From positions 5,493,578 through 5,557,577 of the forward strand of contig NC_091014.1 of NCBI RefSeq assembly GCF_041296385.1: a DNA stretch of 64,000 nucleotides, given 5' to 3'. Both the position numbers and the translations under genes were made by a program. Within the stretch, counting starts at the first letter, position 1. Every line of letters begins with the position of its first letter. Under the pieces are notes generated by a model that saw nothing but the letters and a program-made list of their open reading frames with translations, had not been told where the DNA came from and made no database searches. This document shows positions 47,101 through 60,749 of this stretch, one piece after another. This stretch comes from Aphelocoma coerulescens. Taxonomy: Eukaryota; Chordata; Aves; Passeriformes; Corvidae.

Positions 47101-49241
47101 TAATACATGGTTTGGAAAGACTGGAATCTTTCTAGTATATATTTTTCTTTATTTGTTAATCTGCAGGGAAGGAGCAACATTCTGTAATAACAGAGGGAAA
47201 CAGGATTTAGCTACACAATATGGCATTCATAAGTCAGTTCCAGCCTATTCCCTCCCCTTTCTTCTCAGACACTCATAACTTTCTCAAAATAAATTTGAGG
47301 GGCTGGAACTATCCATGCTTGGATTCAACTGAAAGGTAAATGTTTGGGGTTTTATATTATTTTTTTTATGTTAAGATGATTAAGTGTGAATTAGTCAAGA
47401 GTGAACCTAACACATTTTTTCTTGTATGTTTCAATTAAAAATGTAATTAGGACAAATAAAAAATGATTAACAATCAAACCTTGAAACACAGACCTGTGAA
47501 CATACCTACGTGCATTTGTATTAGGGAGTAGTGCTATTTGTTTTGAAGGCTTCATGTGGCTGCAGTTTTATGCAGAAAGTTGAGGATGTGCTCAGCTGTT
47601 TTAAAATAGAGGACCATTCTTTGCTTTTCATGTAATAACCTAATTATCAAGCAAAATTTGTAGGAAAATGCTGAAGGAATATGAAAAGTGTAGGTATATT
47701 TCCTAGACACTTTTATTAAAACATATGCAAAGAAAATTTTATTTCCTTTTTTTCTTTTTTTTCTTTTTTTTTTTTTTCCCATTGATTCTTTTATTAACTT
47801 AATCTCAGTTTAATCTGTATCTTTCCAAATTTAAGCATCTGGAAGACTGGAACCACTGAAACAATTTTCCTCAAGTCTCAATAAGATCTACGAAAGAAAT
47901 CAAGTTTAAAGGAAACTAGACAACCAAGTCTAAAGTCATAAATGCCTGAACTCAGCACTTGCACTAAATTTAGGAGAAACACAACTGCATCCTAAACATT
48001 TCAGTATTTCCCAAGTCTGAGATAGTTTAAGATGGCAGGAATTTGTAAAAGGTATTGCTGTTCACATTATTTTTGTTGTTGTATTAACTGACAAAATGAG
48101 TGGCAAAAGGGAAATTGAATGTTGAGATGGAGTTAATTCTGAAAGTTTAATCTGAAGTGCTACAATTTCTATCTTCTTAGTGCTAGATATTTCAACTTTT
48201 TTTCAAGATACAGATTTACAAAGTTTTTGGTTTTGTTTTTTTTTTACATCTAGCAAATCAATATGAAACTATTGCATATTTTGTGCAAAACCAGGAGAGG
48301 GATATATCTATTTTGCACTGGATGCAGATATGCTGATCAAAATTCTTATCATCAGCACAACTTCCCGAAGCTGTAGGTCTGATAGCAGCAGCTCATTACA
48401 GTGCATTCTTTTGGTGTTTGATAAACACGAAAAAAATCCTTGTGTTTACCTTAAAACATGTCCATGTTTATTACTTTCAGAGCAACAGATTTCAGTCTTG
48501 AGTCCCATATTTGAATGTCACAACTTATATTCAAATTGCTTTACCCATTTTTATCAGTTTTAACCACTGAATCAACATACTGGCAGAGTCCAAAGTTTCA
48601 TCCCAGTTTGGGTTTTTTGGGTTTTTTTAACATACTTTTACAAGTGAGTTTCAGCATCCAGTCTACAAATTCTGATTGATTTGGCACAATGACAGATTCT
48701 GATTACTTTTTTTTCTCCCTCCATGTCACAAAATCTGTCTTTCATGACTTGTCAAACAGTCTCTGATTAATTTGGCCGGGTGATTCATGGGGCAGAATCC
48801 AGCCTATTTCTTTTGCGTTTCCCAGGATGTTTTTGACAATTCACTGTGCACACTCCAGTACCCTGGCACTGCTCACTGGCAGAGCCCGGTGTGTTGCTCC
48901 TCATCCATGGCTGGGGACTTGAGCTCAGCTTGATTCTGCTGTGAACATTTCTAACCAATATATAACCCCCCTGCTTGTCAAGATCTCTGCAAAACATTTT
49001 CCTATTAACCATTTTGATGTTGCCTTGTTTGCCTAACAGAGGATGCACCCTGGAAGTGGAAAGGCAATGCAGTAGATTATCAGTATTTAACACCAGGTGG
49101 TCCCATACTGCTGCACTTGTGGTCAACAGTGATGAAGGTAGTGATTTTGACAGGAAAACTGTAGGTACAAAAATGCTGGTAACGAGGATTTTCTTGTTAT
49201 TTTCTAAGTCCATGAGAGACTTTTCTCTCTCACAGAAGAGG
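44126..49241. other. Intergenic; no gene recognised
   Basis: The longest repeat-free-looking stretch in the window, very AT-rich. Frames are mostly under 105 codons. Homopolymer runs occur at 44.91, 47.74-47.78 and 48.24 kb. At 48785-49264 the minus strand is open for 159 codons with a Cys- and Lys/Arg-rich C-terminus. I recognise no family, and it runs into the adjacent LTR-like block. Confidence 0.5.
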
Positions 49242-49530
49242 TGGTAGGGAATGTAAACAACCAAGCCACCTGCAACCTTGAAAAGTCTTGTTTATGGTAT
49301 AGTAGAAAAATATTTTGACAATGGATGTTTTAGGATTTTAGCCAATCACCCCCAAGGGGTGGCTGGTCCTTTGTCCAATTAGACTATGAAGAAAAAAGTC
49401 TATAAAAGAGTTTGTAAAATAATTAAATAAATCAATCTTGCTGCACAATTCCTGCCTGCTGGATCTTCTCCTCCTCCTCCTCCCTATGGCTGCGGGACAC
49501 GGTGATATACCCTAGGAACCAGGCCTGCAG
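49242..49530 (+). mobile_element. LTR-like block (probable solo LTR)
   Basis: It contains a CCAAT box (agccaatcaccc, 49340s), a second ccaatt, a TATA box (tctataaaag, about 49400-49408) and overlapping aataaat polyadenylation signals (about 49425-49432). A pyrimidine-rich 'cttctcctcctcctcctccc' follows, then 'tatggctgcgggacacggtg'. This spacing and the U5-like tail suit an avian endogenous-retrovirus LTR. Start TG (49242 or 49252) and end CA (49529) are guesses, and no target-site duplication was confirmed. Confidence 0.55.
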
Positions 49531-49989
49531 TAATAGAAAACTAACATTGAAATGACATGGATATGTGACTCTGTGCATGACTTCAAAGAACAAAGGATTT
49601 AGAGAAATGGAGAAGACCTGTTTTAACTGTTTATCTAGTTTTTTCCCCTAAATACAGTCATTAGACAGGAAAAGTAGAGGATGGCAAACTTGATTATACC
49701 CTAGATTTCAGTCAACCATGTATGACTGGAATTTTCCCAGTCTTCTCCATTCGTCAGCATCTGTACATACAATGAAAACGGAATTATTCTTCTTTTTTCC
49801 ACCACTTGACTGTTTGGGACAATTCCTAGATCTTTAAATTGGCCAGTGAAGTTGATGTGTCTGGTAAGGGTCAGTAGAATCTACCAGATTCTTTAACTTC
49901 TCATCTAATCAGCAATGGAGAAGTATCTTAGAGCCTTTCAAAATGAAAGAATGTTTAAAACAAGATCTTGGCATATAAGTCATTAAGAT
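49531..49989. other. Intergenic, no gene recognised
   Basis: AT-rich spacer between the LTR-like block and a minus-strand CR1 piece. Confidence 0.55.
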
Positions 49990-50357
49990 AGCTTGAGTGT
50001 CTGTCCCAACCCTGGCAGCTTCTCTTCAATACATCTGGTCATCTCCTCTGGGCTGCTCTCAATCCTTCCTCTGCCCAGTTTGTGCTTGAGCTTGGGATTG
50101 TCCCACCCCGGGTTCAGTTCATTGGAATTGGTCTTGTCCAACTTCATGAGCTTTGCATGGTCCCACCTCTCAAGCCTGTCCAGATCCCTCTGGATAACAT
50201 CCCTTCCCTCCAGCGTGTCAACTGCACCACACAGTTTGGTGTCATCAGCAAAGTGGAGGAGAGTGCACTCAAACCCACTGTTTGTGTTGCCAACAAAGGT
50301 GTTAAACAGCACCCAGCCCAAGAGGGATCCCTGCGGAACACCACTGGGGAACAGCAC
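49990..50357 (-). mobile_element. CR1 ORF2 reverse-transcriptase fragment
   Basis: The minus strand is open for 124 codons. It contains SGVPQGSLLG (about residues 5-14) and LLHFADDTKLCG (about 35-46), the palm motifs of non-LTR reverse transcriptases with the catalytic pair in FADD. It continues with LDRLERWDHAKLMKLDKTN-like sequence typical of CR1. This enzyme copies LINE RNA at the nicked target. Only part of the domain is present and it ends in a stop at the left edge. The intact frame over this length suggests moderate age. Confidence 0.9.
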
Positions 50358-51303
50358 TGAGGATCACCAAACACTCAGATTTCAATCACTGTTATTAATA
50401 GAGGTGGTATTTGAAGGCCCTATTCAAATCTTCACTGACCTAGATCACTCCTGCCACAGCATTTTCCTGTGAAAACAAAAGGATTGATATTAGTGTACTT
50501 ATTTTAATTTCTGTCTTCAGCTCAGGCTATTTTAGAAGTTTCCTGTACTTTGTGCCATCTCAGTTAAACTTGGCCAAGAGTACTACAGCAAGTGGGTTGC
50601 AGACCATGGCTGGTGTTAGCCAGGATAGTCTGGTATGGGAAAGCTATTTTAAATAGAGCCAAACAAATGGTATAGCCCATAAACTCATCTCACTGCCCAA
50701 AATGGAACAGAAGATGAGTGAACCTTTGAAGTGAAAGGTGAGCAAACCTACTGTAATGCTGTATGATCTTTAAACCATTTCCCTTTCCTGCCATGAAAGA
50801 GCTCTCTGAAGTACATCTGCTTCACTTCCCCGGTCTTTGCTCAACACATGACAACTATTTCTCTGCTTTGCCCTTCCAAAACAAACATATTTTCTCGTTA
50901 AGAAAGGGAAGGAGTAGCAAAATTCATTTCCTTTCCTGAATTTTATGTCCAAGGGGTGGTCTGCAGCTATGAGCGTCTTGGGCATGGGTTATTCCATAGG
51001 GCTGATATCACCCCCCAGGGTGATTCAGGCTTCCTACCCTGAGTCTCCATAGGAGCTTATCTTTCCCCACTGACTACAGGGGGAGCCATCAGTAATCAGG
51101 TTTCTGATCAAGGTGACTCAGTGACTGGGAAACCCAAGGGAGCTGAATCATAGCCTGAGGGTTACTGAGTAGATTATGAACACAGTGCTGCTTTTTAGGA
51201 TTCAGCCTTGCATTTTCTCTCAACCAGGTTGAACCAGGGCTGAATGCAGTGCTCTTTTTTCTGATAGCTGGGGACATTACTCATGTCCCTAGACATGAAA
51301 TAT
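50358..51303. other. Intergenic, no gene recognised
   Basis: No gene recognised. Frames at 50.77-51.28 kb are 60-70 codons and unremarkable. Confidence 0.55.
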
Positions 51304-51389
51304 AAAAAAAAAAAAAAAAAAAAAGAAAGAAAAATGAAAAAAAAAAAACCCAAATAAACAAGCAAACAAACAAACAAACAAAAAAAAAA
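51304..51389. repeat. A-rich / (CAAA)n tract
   Basis: A run of about 20 A's is followed by gaaagaaaa, another A-run and several caaa units. It is a compound microsatellite, possibly the decayed tail of an old retroposed copy. Confidence 0.8.
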
Positions 51390-52702
51390 GCAAAGACTTC
51401 TAACTACCCCCTTCCTCAAACAAACTAAGGCCTCAGTCCTGTGTTTTGAAATGCAATTTGCCAAATGAGATTTTGATAAATGATGATTCTACCATGCAAG
51501 GAAATAATAATCCACATCATTGTTTTATCATTCTTTAACAGTCTTCTTGCTCTGCTTCTGCAGTATACAGTGTTTCAGGGCAATACACTGTGTCTTCTTT
51601 AAAGCAGGAGGGCTTGACAGTTATTTTGAGAATGGATATCATAATATGAATTGTATAAACATGTACAGGAGCATTTAAAACTAGCAGCATCTGAATATAA
51701 CTTTGCAAAGTTACATTACTGTAATGTCAGTAGGATAAGAAATGTGTTCAGTGTTATGAAAAGAACAGATATCCTTGTGCCATATACAGTCCTTATCATT
51801 TAATGACATAACAGTGTTTTGCTGTTAGACAAGCGATCAAATTTTTTTTAATGTAAATAACCTTGTCTTAAATCTATTCCACTCTGATCACTGTGTGACT
51901 GTATAAAAAAAAAAAAACAACAAAACAGTGCAGCATAATTTTAAAATGGTTTTCAGTCTAGTGGAATAGGTGTCAGTTGTGGGTGTCTTTCAGATGCTAG
52001 AGGTTTTAATCTGAGCAAAGGATATCGATGTACAGAACAGGAAGGAAAAGTCATTGCAAGAGTCTTTGAGAAATTTTAGGCTTCTCTTCCCCTCCCAACC
52101 CTTTCACTCCCCTGTGATCTTAAAAACAAACTGTTGCCCTTGGCAATGCTGTTTATATGTTACAGAGGATTTCTTCACATTGAGGTAAGAATTAAACTAA
52201 AACTAAGTATCAGTACTGTTTGAGGTCTTCCACCAAAGCTCCCTGAACCCCATGTAAAGGCTCCTGGGTTTTGTTTTGATTTAATTTTTCAGCAAGCCAT
52301 CTATATGTCCTCAGCACTGAGCAGTCCTCAGATTCCTTCTGCTGTTTACTTTAAAGTTTTGCTCATTCCAGCCTCTTTCTGTGGCTAGGACGGTTGGGTT
52401 GAAGAGCTATAGAAATCACATGTCCTGAGACGGTGCCTGTACCACAGAAACTGGAGGTTTTGCTCTATGCAAAATCAGAACAGCTTTTTTACAGAAGAAA
52501 GTATCATCCTACTACAGTGCTTAGTAAGAGAAGCTGAAATCTGATGTGACATGGCATTTGATATGGATGACTCTGTCAGCATTTACCAGGGCACATGAGA
52601 CCAGATTTCAACCCCTGGTGTCTTCTGGACATAGTGATTTCATTTGATTGTGGTAATTTTGAGAATCTCTCTAGAAATCAGCAGTTCATGCTCAAAAATC
52701 AG
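51390..52702. other. Intergenic, no gene recognised
   Basis: AT-rich sequence with no open frame above 90 codons and a short A-run at 51.91 kb. Confidence 0.55.
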
Positions 52703-53062
52703 AGAGGCTCAGGGAGATCGCAGCCTAAATTGACCAGGCAGCTGAAGGAGGGGAGGGGAAACAGGTGCCAAAAGAGGTAAAATAACCACCCTGCAAGGTA
52801 GGTCCATAGAAGATGGATACAAAAAGAGGAAAGGGCCTCAAGTTGTACCAGTGGTTTAGATCAGACATTAGGAAAAATTTCTTGCCCACAAGGGTTGGAA
52901 CAGCTGCCCAGGGAACTGTAGGGGTCACAGTCCCTGAAGGTGTTCAAAAAAGCAGGTAAATGTGGCACTTAGAAACACTTGGAAGTGGTAGGCTAGTGTT
53001 TTGACTCGATCTTAGAGGCATTTTCCAACCTAAACAATGATATGATTCCACGATTCTAAGAT
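52703..53062 (+). mobile_element. CR1 LINE 3' end fragment
   Basis: It passes from 'gagaggctcagggagatcgc' through 'gaaagggcctcaagttgtac', 'tagatcagacattaggaaaa', 'ttggaacagctgcccaggga', 'tcacagtccctgaaggtgtt' and 'cattttccaacctaaacaat' to 'atgattccacgattcta'. The left third is more diverged than the rest. Confidence 0.85.
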
Positions 53063-56000
53063 GTGGAACTGGTTTTCAGACCTCCCAGCTGTCACCATGT
53101 TCATGCAACACTTTTCAACCCAGTTTCAAGTTAAGGCATCCACGGCCAAATACAAGGCTGGGACAGGAGGCAAAAATTACTAAATAATATATGCATTGCT
53201 TGGACTGTGAGATTGACCATGGATCATGATAACTGGGGCTGGATTGCTGATCCTGATTCCATTGCTCTGCCTGAATGTGCTGAAATCTGCTGCTGTGTCA
53301 CAACAGTAGCTTCGGAACAGCCTTGGTGTCACCGCTGTGTGAGCAACCTTACTACCCAAACCCAGCAACTCATTCACACAAGCCCCAAAAATAAACCATC
53401 ATCTTTAGTTTTCTTAGAAGAAACTCTGGAAAATAAGGTGGGGAAGGCTTTCATGACTACTCACAAAGGAGATTGACTGAATGCAGGAATGAATTTTCTT
53501 TAGAATGAAAACGACCCCTATCCAAATGTCAGTGAGGGTTTGCTTGACTTTATGTTCCCTAATCATAATTTTGCAGTTTCAAATCCTTTGAAGCTTCAGT
53601 TTTTTGCCCTTTTTGGTGCTAAGGTGGGAAGCATTTTGACAGACTGTTTGTTCTCTAAGAACAAGTGCCTTTTCTGTTTTTTTATTTGTTTTGTTTCAAG
53701 TTTGGTTATATAATGATTCATAACTATACTAACACCCACAGATAGTGTCTCTAAAAAATGATTTAAACAAAATGTACTGCATTTTGCACCTTTTTCCATT
53801 GTTCTCAAGAACTGCATTTGTTCTCATTTAGCTTTAACAAAGATCAGATTGAGCTGGAACTTGGGTAAGAGAGGTGATAAGTTTGCAGATAATAATGCAT
53901 CTCATCAGTCATAAATTGCACAAATTAATCTTCAGATAGGGGCATGTCATTCAAGAATTTACATGCTAGCACTTTAATTGTCAGAAGCTAGTTTCTATTA
54001 GGCAGATGGATTGAGAATGAGTAACAGCATTTCCCATTAGTGGAGGGAAAAAGAAAAATCAAGGTAAGTTCAAAAACATTAAGAAAATGTTTTAATAATG
54101 TTGTTTAACTCAGCTTGTAATGAGAAAAAGAGCAAGACCTTAAGTGAATTAAGACAAAATCTGTTTTGTTTAGTAAATGCTTTCTCTCTGTTTAGAACAA
54201 AAGATGTGTATGGAAAAAGATAGTGAATGAAAGATGTATTATGCAGGAAAAAGTATGAGAGAAGGAAAGATCTATTTAAAGGAATACTTTGAAAAGGGCT
54301 AAAAGAAGTTCTGTGAAAACCAGTGCCAATTTTTTTTTTCCATGAAATTTGAATATTTCATTTTTTTCTGACCCATGCTGGTAAAGAGCCGGGTTTTCCT
54401 TCGTGTAATAAAGTGGACCAGAGGGGCCTTTGCTCTGTGAGTGGTTTGATTTGCATAGGGAAAGAACGTGGCTGCCAGACACAGGCCACAGACTGGCTGC
54501 TCTTTTTGTGCTGTACTCAGATATTTTAGCGTTTCAGAGCATAAAGCGGGCCCTGTATGGGTCTAGAAAATTCTGTGTCCACACTGTGGCATGCCCTGGC
54601 AAAGTGTAACCCTCTGTTCATGGGGAACCAACCCTTTGGGCAGTGCTGGAACAATCCCAGCTCAGCCTGGTGATGCTGTTTGACACTCTGCCCTAAATAA
54701 ACATTAAGATATTAAAGGTTCACCACAGGCTCAAATTTCTGAGAAGCAAAGGATTTGGGCCACATGCTCACTTGGGATAATCTGGTTTCCAAGAGCAGAT
54801 ATCAGTGAACAGCACTAGTTTACATCAAGTCATTTCATGTAACAGCCTTCCAAAATCTTTCTTTGTCATTAAGAGCTTTTTCAATTGCTAGACAAAGCTC
54901 TGCAGGTCACAATGGTGATAGTGCTTTGTACTATGGTTCTTTGCAGTTATCATCTGAAAGCATTTTTAATGTAATTATTACTCTTAAAAAAAAATAAATT
55001 ATGAGGGAGCAACCCAGAGGCAGCTCAAAATTATTACAACCTGTTGTTTTGCAGGTGAATAAAGGAAAAAGAATCCATTTTGCCTAAGGTTACTGTGAAC
55101 CAGGAAAAAAAAAAAAAAAAGAAAAAGGATTAAACTCAAGGTGATATGACTACTAATCTTTGGCTTTAATAACTGAACTGCAGCAGGTCCCACCTGGGCT
55201 CAGGCTTCTTGCTTGGCATTTAAACAAGTAATTGAATAAAAGCTAAAGCAAAGAATCAATCCTCATTCTTGTTACATTCAGGGGGATTTCTTATCATGGA
55301 TCTACATGTGACACAAAACCCTAATGAATTTCATCAGCAGTAGGATATGTTCTAGATGCTGTTTCCTGACCACGATGAAAAACTTTGGCCAAAATAAATA
55401 CATAAACACATAAATCTTGTGATTTAAAGAGACTATTTGTTTATGTGTATTTAGTGTTGGATATGTTTGTGTTTGCAGCAACAGAGGTTCAGGACTTCAG
55501 AATTAATTTGTCCCTCTCTGCAATGCTGTCCAGATACTCAGGGCAGAGGAGTTCTGCTGTCATGAATGGTTTAAAAATCATTTACATACTTACAGAAACT
55601 ATTGAAGCATTTTATCTCAGCACATGAAATTACTGACTTTTGCCATGCTATCCCATGTTTTTATCTATGATAGCTCTGATCATCTTAGCTTTCTGTACTA
55701 TCTGTGGAAATATATGACAAACTCTCCATCTTTGTTATAATTTCCTCAAAAACCCCCTGTGGGTAATCTGTCATTTGTTTGCTTGCTGATCACATGTTTT
55801 CTACAGCTTCTTTTTCTACAGTTGCTTAGGTTTTTTAAAAATTTTGTTTTCTATTTTTGAAATTCTAGCATGGGGTTTTTTTTAAGAGAAACACACTGAC
55901 ATCATCCCAATTCCTAATGCCTAATAGCAATTGATGTCCTAACTAAAAATGGTCCTGTATACCTTAGACTGATGAGATATTTTGCTTCAGAAATATTTTC

Positions 56001-56475
56001 ACATTATCCTACAGAAATATTTTTATAACAAATATACAGAATAATAACTCATTTTTTCTGAATAAGAACAAATTTCTGAAATAAGTCACTAGGAACAACT
56101 AAATGTTTTTACTTAAGTTCAGTGAAACTGAAATTTTTGTATGTTTTCTTCTTATTATTAGAAACTGAGTTTGAATGACTTTTGAACAATATTTGGTCTT
56201 GTTTTGAGAGAGAAGAGAATGAAAAAATTCATTAATCCTATATATAAGGATTGGACTACATTTTCCTTCACTATTTTAAGAATGTAATCTTAATAAAGAC
56301 TCTAAGGAGAGGTATATATATTAATAGTTACTTTCTGTTCTGGTTTCTTTGCTTGTTATCTCATAAAACTCCACAGTCTTTAAGACCTGCATATACATGT
56401 TTAAAGAAAGGAGGATAAAGTTCTAATCTTCCCAATTTATCACCAGTTCTAAAGCACCACTCTTAAAAGAACCCC

Positions 56476-56510
<35 letters not shown>

Positions 56511-57179
56511 GAGCAGAATCCTCCTTTTTTCTTTAATTTTTGTTCTCCCCTATCTCCCTGCAATTCTTACAGGCCCCTGCTATGTAACTCTATTTTGTTT
56601 TAGGGAATATTTGAGTGTTCATGGGAGTACCTTCTGGCCATCCCCTATATGGATTCACACTTCCAAATTATTCTTCCACTGTAGACTAAGAAGATAAACA
56701 AACTTTCCTACTGCCCTGTCGATGTTGTTTTTTAAAATTAAACCTCTAAGTGAAGTTAGATGGACCAAGTCCTGAAAACACCCATTTCCCTTTTCTGTTT
56801 GTCAAGGGCATCCATGGGGACCAGCTCAGTGTTCGTGTACACACACACAGAGTCATATCCCCCCGTCAGCTGCTTCTTCCTGTCTTGGGTAGAGATAAAG
56901 CTGATCAGACACAAAGCCACTTCCATGCACCACCACTTTGTGCTAATGGGAGATTCTCATGTGTAGGAACGTCATCAGTTGTGGCCAGAGTTTTCTTTAT
57001 GTCATGGCAGCTTACTAGGCTGGTGGCTGATTTCAACCCTGTTTTTTTCCAGTGACTTCAGTAAGATTTAGATCAAATGCCTTGAGCTCCTTGTCGGCCG
57101 AGATTTTTTGCTGAACGTAGAAAATCAATCCCTTTAAGACATGAAATGCCTAATTGGCAGGATATACATGGCCAAGCTA
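53063..57179. other. Intergenic, no gene recognised
   Basis: About 4.1 kb of AT-rich sequence. An A-run (55105-55120) and a 28-base T-run (56479-56506) stand out. Frames of 89 and 101 codons at 53.2 and 56.75 kb show no recognisable domain. Confidence 0.55.
56479..56506. repeat. 28-base poly-T tract
   Basis: The longest pure homopolymer in the window. CR1 does not leave poly-A tails, so this could be a retroposed cDNA tail on the minus strand or simple slippage. I recognise no source gene in the sequence to its right. Confidence 0.85.
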
Positions 57180-57306
57180 TAGAATGGGCTTTGAGCAAAC
57201 TGGTCTAGTGGAAGGTGTCCCTGCCCATGGCAGGGGACTGGAACTAGATGATCTCTAAGGTCCCTTTCAACCCAAAACATTCTATGATTGTTTTTCTGAT
57301 TCTATA
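57180..57306 (+). mobile_element. CR1 LINE 3' tip
   Basis: 'actggtctagtggaaggtgt', 'ccctgcccatggcaggggac', 'tggaactagatgatctctaa' and 'ggtccctttcaacccaaaac' lead to terminal attctatgattg. It is only lightly diverged. Confidence 0.9.
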
Positions 57307-58848
57307 TCTGAAGAAATACTATATGCTATCTGTTTGGATTGACTCACAAAATGCTGTGATGAAGCCATGAGTAAACTTCCTGAACATCAAAAGATAAAGA
57401 GTTAAACCAAATTTCCTACGGTACATGTTTGACATGATGGTGTTCTAGGCCTTGCTTTGCATTTTTTTAGTGAAAGGCACGGCAGAAACTTATGTTGCTG
57501 AGGAGCAGAGAATAAAAACTTCATTCAGTGCTAAATAAGAAAGAGTTTGAGCACTTGAGAGTTTACAAGAAATGCAGAGGAGCCATTTCAGGATCAGTCA
57601 TGGTTCACATTGGTAGATATTTGGTAACTAAACAGAAAAATTGTGTTAAGAGTCATCCAAATCCTGTTGTAGCCAACCTATAAGTAGAATACATTCTGCA
57701 AAACAGAACAGTTACAACCCCATCCTTTGTGTGTTCAATTCAAGCACACCAATGTTATAAACCATAGGCTGATAAATGGACCTCAAATATCGGTAAAAGA
57801 ACAGAGTTTTCATCCATGCATAACACAGAAACAAATTGTTGAACTTACTCAGTTCTAAAGGCCTTTTCCATAATTTTTGCTCATGCAAAAGACTCCTGAG
57901 GCAACAAGACAGCTTACCTGCCAGCTTTGACATTTCTATAACCAAAGCAATATTTCAGAAGCCCCACATTATAAATCTGATGTGGATTTGAATTTCTCGA
58001 AAGTAATAAATGATCCAATTAGAAAACAAACAAAAAGGTGAGAATAATTACGCTGTTTATTCTTCCATGATGATAAGGTGAGCTTGACAAGACAGAATGC
58101 TTTTCCTAAACCCAGAGTTTCTCTGTGCTTGCAATTGATCTTAGGAGTTAAAGATTCTGTTTGCATTTTTAACGTGCTGAAGTAAAATGTATTGCCTTGA
58201 TAGAGATGTTAAGAAGCAGTTTGCTTACAGCATCTCTTACCCTTCATTTTCTATTCCTCTCACTTATTGCAGAACTTCAAAGGCATTTGGGGATATATTA
58301 TCTCTGTAGAAGTAAGTCTTACACTGCAATGATTTACAGTAGTGCAGCTTTTAAAATCCTTTCTCAACAGCTTTTCTCTGCCCTTAATCATTCACAAATG
58401 CATCGTTAATTAATTACACAGACTATTTTTAATGAAAAAAAAAAAATCACCACAAAAAGAAGGCCGTTTTTCAGCTTCCTTTTTGCATTTATAAGTGCAA
58501 TCTGAACCAAGGTCTGTTCTATTAGGCAGCACAGTTTGCAATTTTCTGATTTTTAGATTTTCTGAGGATTGATTGTGCATAGTTCAAAAGGACCAAAAGT
58601 AGATTTTGTGCAGCATTTTCAACTGACATTTATTAATCCAATCCAAAACCAACTATGCTTCCATAAGTGTAGGTAGACACTCTTTGTGGTAAAATTAGGA
58701 CCCAGGGCTGAGAAAAAATTTGACATTGCATCATCTCTAAGTAGATTTTTATAGGTACATCTGTTATGTATATGATCTGTTGTTTGTGTTTGCTTGAGGT
58801 ATATATTTCAGGACACCTGCTCCCCATGCATGTCCATTTAGCCTAGAG
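57307..58848. other. Intergenic, no gene recognised
   Basis: AT-rich with frames of 60-77 codons lacking any recognisable feature. Confidence 0.55.
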
Positions 58849-58925
58849 CATAAAATCACATACTATTTTGAGTTGGAAGCAACATTTAAATGTTATCCAG
58901 ATTACCTCCCCTAGATAAGAGTTTC
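58849..58925 (-). mobile_element. Old CR1 3' tip, antisense
   Basis: 'cataaaatcacatactatttt', 'gagttggaagcaacatttaa' and 'gttatccagattacctcccc' follow the complemented CR1 terminus with many substitutions. It is short and diverged, so it is less certain than the other copies. Confidence 0.6.
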
Positions 58926-60749
58926 CAAAGAGGTGCCTAACTAGGCAACTAAGGCCAAGTCAGATGAATCCTTAATTTTGGAGATACTAATAAAAACACT
59001 CAAAAAATTGTTCTTGTGGGAAAAAAATCTGGTTTTGTAAAAAAAAAAAAAAAATTCTGAGGCAATCACATTGATTAATTGATTGGCTGTTTGCTGGCCA
59101 TCCCTCTTTCAGATGTTCTGGGCTTTTTTGATTTTTAAATATTGGTAATTGATTTAAACAAAATTCATCAAAAGAGTTGAAGTTCTGAAGATATTGAATC
59201 CTGAGGAATCCTTTAAAAATAGGTGTCTGAGTAATGAGAAATTCCCAATTAGTCTGGACTGAGAGAAAGGCCTCAGTATGACTTGGTGCCAGAGAGGTCA
59301 TGGAAGACAACAGTTAATGTCCAGCCTGTGGGAAACCTACACTGAAAGTCTTCAGAAAGTGACTTCAGTAATTTCACAGGTCACAGAACTTGCTTAATAA
59401 GCTTTTCTTTTACGTGTGCAGTGGAAAACAGAAACCTGAGCCCATTAAATGGATGTGTCGGTTTTAACTTGATAATCATAACAGCAATAGCACCAATTTA
59501 AGAGCACACAAAAAAGACCAGTAGAAAAATATGAAAAAAGACAGAGGGTCTGCTGTTTTGCACAGAATATTGCCTCCATGTTTTCACTGTGCTGTGTTTG
59601 TGCTCCTTTGCACCGACTGAGGAAGGAGTAGAAGGAGCTTGTGCCAGGATGGAGGACAGTAATGATTTCCACCCACTTTGCTCTCTGACAGTGTTGAATC
59701 AACCCCAGTAACTCCATTCCTGAGTGCTGAGGTTGCTCTAAACATTTTCAACACAAGGTTTTGTTTTGCTGCATGTCATAAAAAAAGGGCTCTGGGTTTA
59801 CTGTTTTCAGAGTTTTACTCTTTTTTCCCCCACTGCACAGCTATGAAAATTATTTCATTCTTATTCTAATGTTGTGGGCTTCAAGAATAGATCTCCTTGC
59901 CTAGCATTCCTCTGAAATATGAAAGAGATGCCCTCTGCAGCAAGCTTAACACTGCTATCATCTGCATAATAAAGATAGTCTGTATGTATAGAATATGCAC
60001 ACACATATAAATTTATACTGATATACTGTGTGGGCACAAAGATAAACAGAATAAGAATCACAGCAGCAAAATAGAAGAAGAGACCTGTAACTCAGTGACT
60101 GACACCAAGAACAGATCTCATCTGTCAAATGACTGAATTGAGAGGCTTTTATGAACATCTCTTCTAGGACAAAGTACATTATATGTGCAAAATGAATGTA
60201 TGCAACCTGATAATGTGCCATTTCCCTAACAATTTCATAAAAAAAGTTGTTTCTCATTCTTTATTTTTTTATTCACCTTGGCAGTTTTCTTTCACTTCCT
60301 GTCCCTGAAAAAAAAATAAATAAAAAGGATTCTCCAAAATACATGTGCTAAATTTTGCATCTCATTACGCGCAAAATTATCTACTAAGTCACAACTTCAG
60401 ATGCTCTCAAAGCCATTGAACACATCTCAAAAATAATTAAAAATAGTAGAGTTACATCAGAGACATTCATCTTCCAGATCTGTGGGGAGTTTACTTATGT
60501 GGTTGCAATTGTTTTTTCTTGAGGGATGTAAAGAATGGCAAAGAGTTGCACAAACCTTAACATTTATCAGGATTATATCAGCAATGTTATTTCCACAAAC
60601 ACTGGTTGTCAAGGACCTGCTCATAGTGTGCCTGCTTATATTCAAAGTCAGAACCAAATATCCACCTACTTAGTAAAGCAGGCAAACACTATCTTCTAGT
60701 GGAAATTATTTGATGGTACATCTTGCTAATGAAAGTTTTGTCATTGGCA
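58926..60749. other. Intergenic, no gene recognised
   Basis: AT-rich. A-run at 59.04 kb. The longest frames are 107 and 99 codons on the minus strand, without domains. Confidence 0.55.

Noticed and set aside
49993..50472. 159-codon plus-strand frame with Ser/Leu-rich translation
   Set aside because: It is the antisense shadow of the CR1 reverse-transcriptase fragment, which has clear palm motifs on the minus strand.
51304..51389. A-rich tract considered as a retrogene tail
   Set aside because: No source gene recognised upstream. A compound microsatellite explains it.
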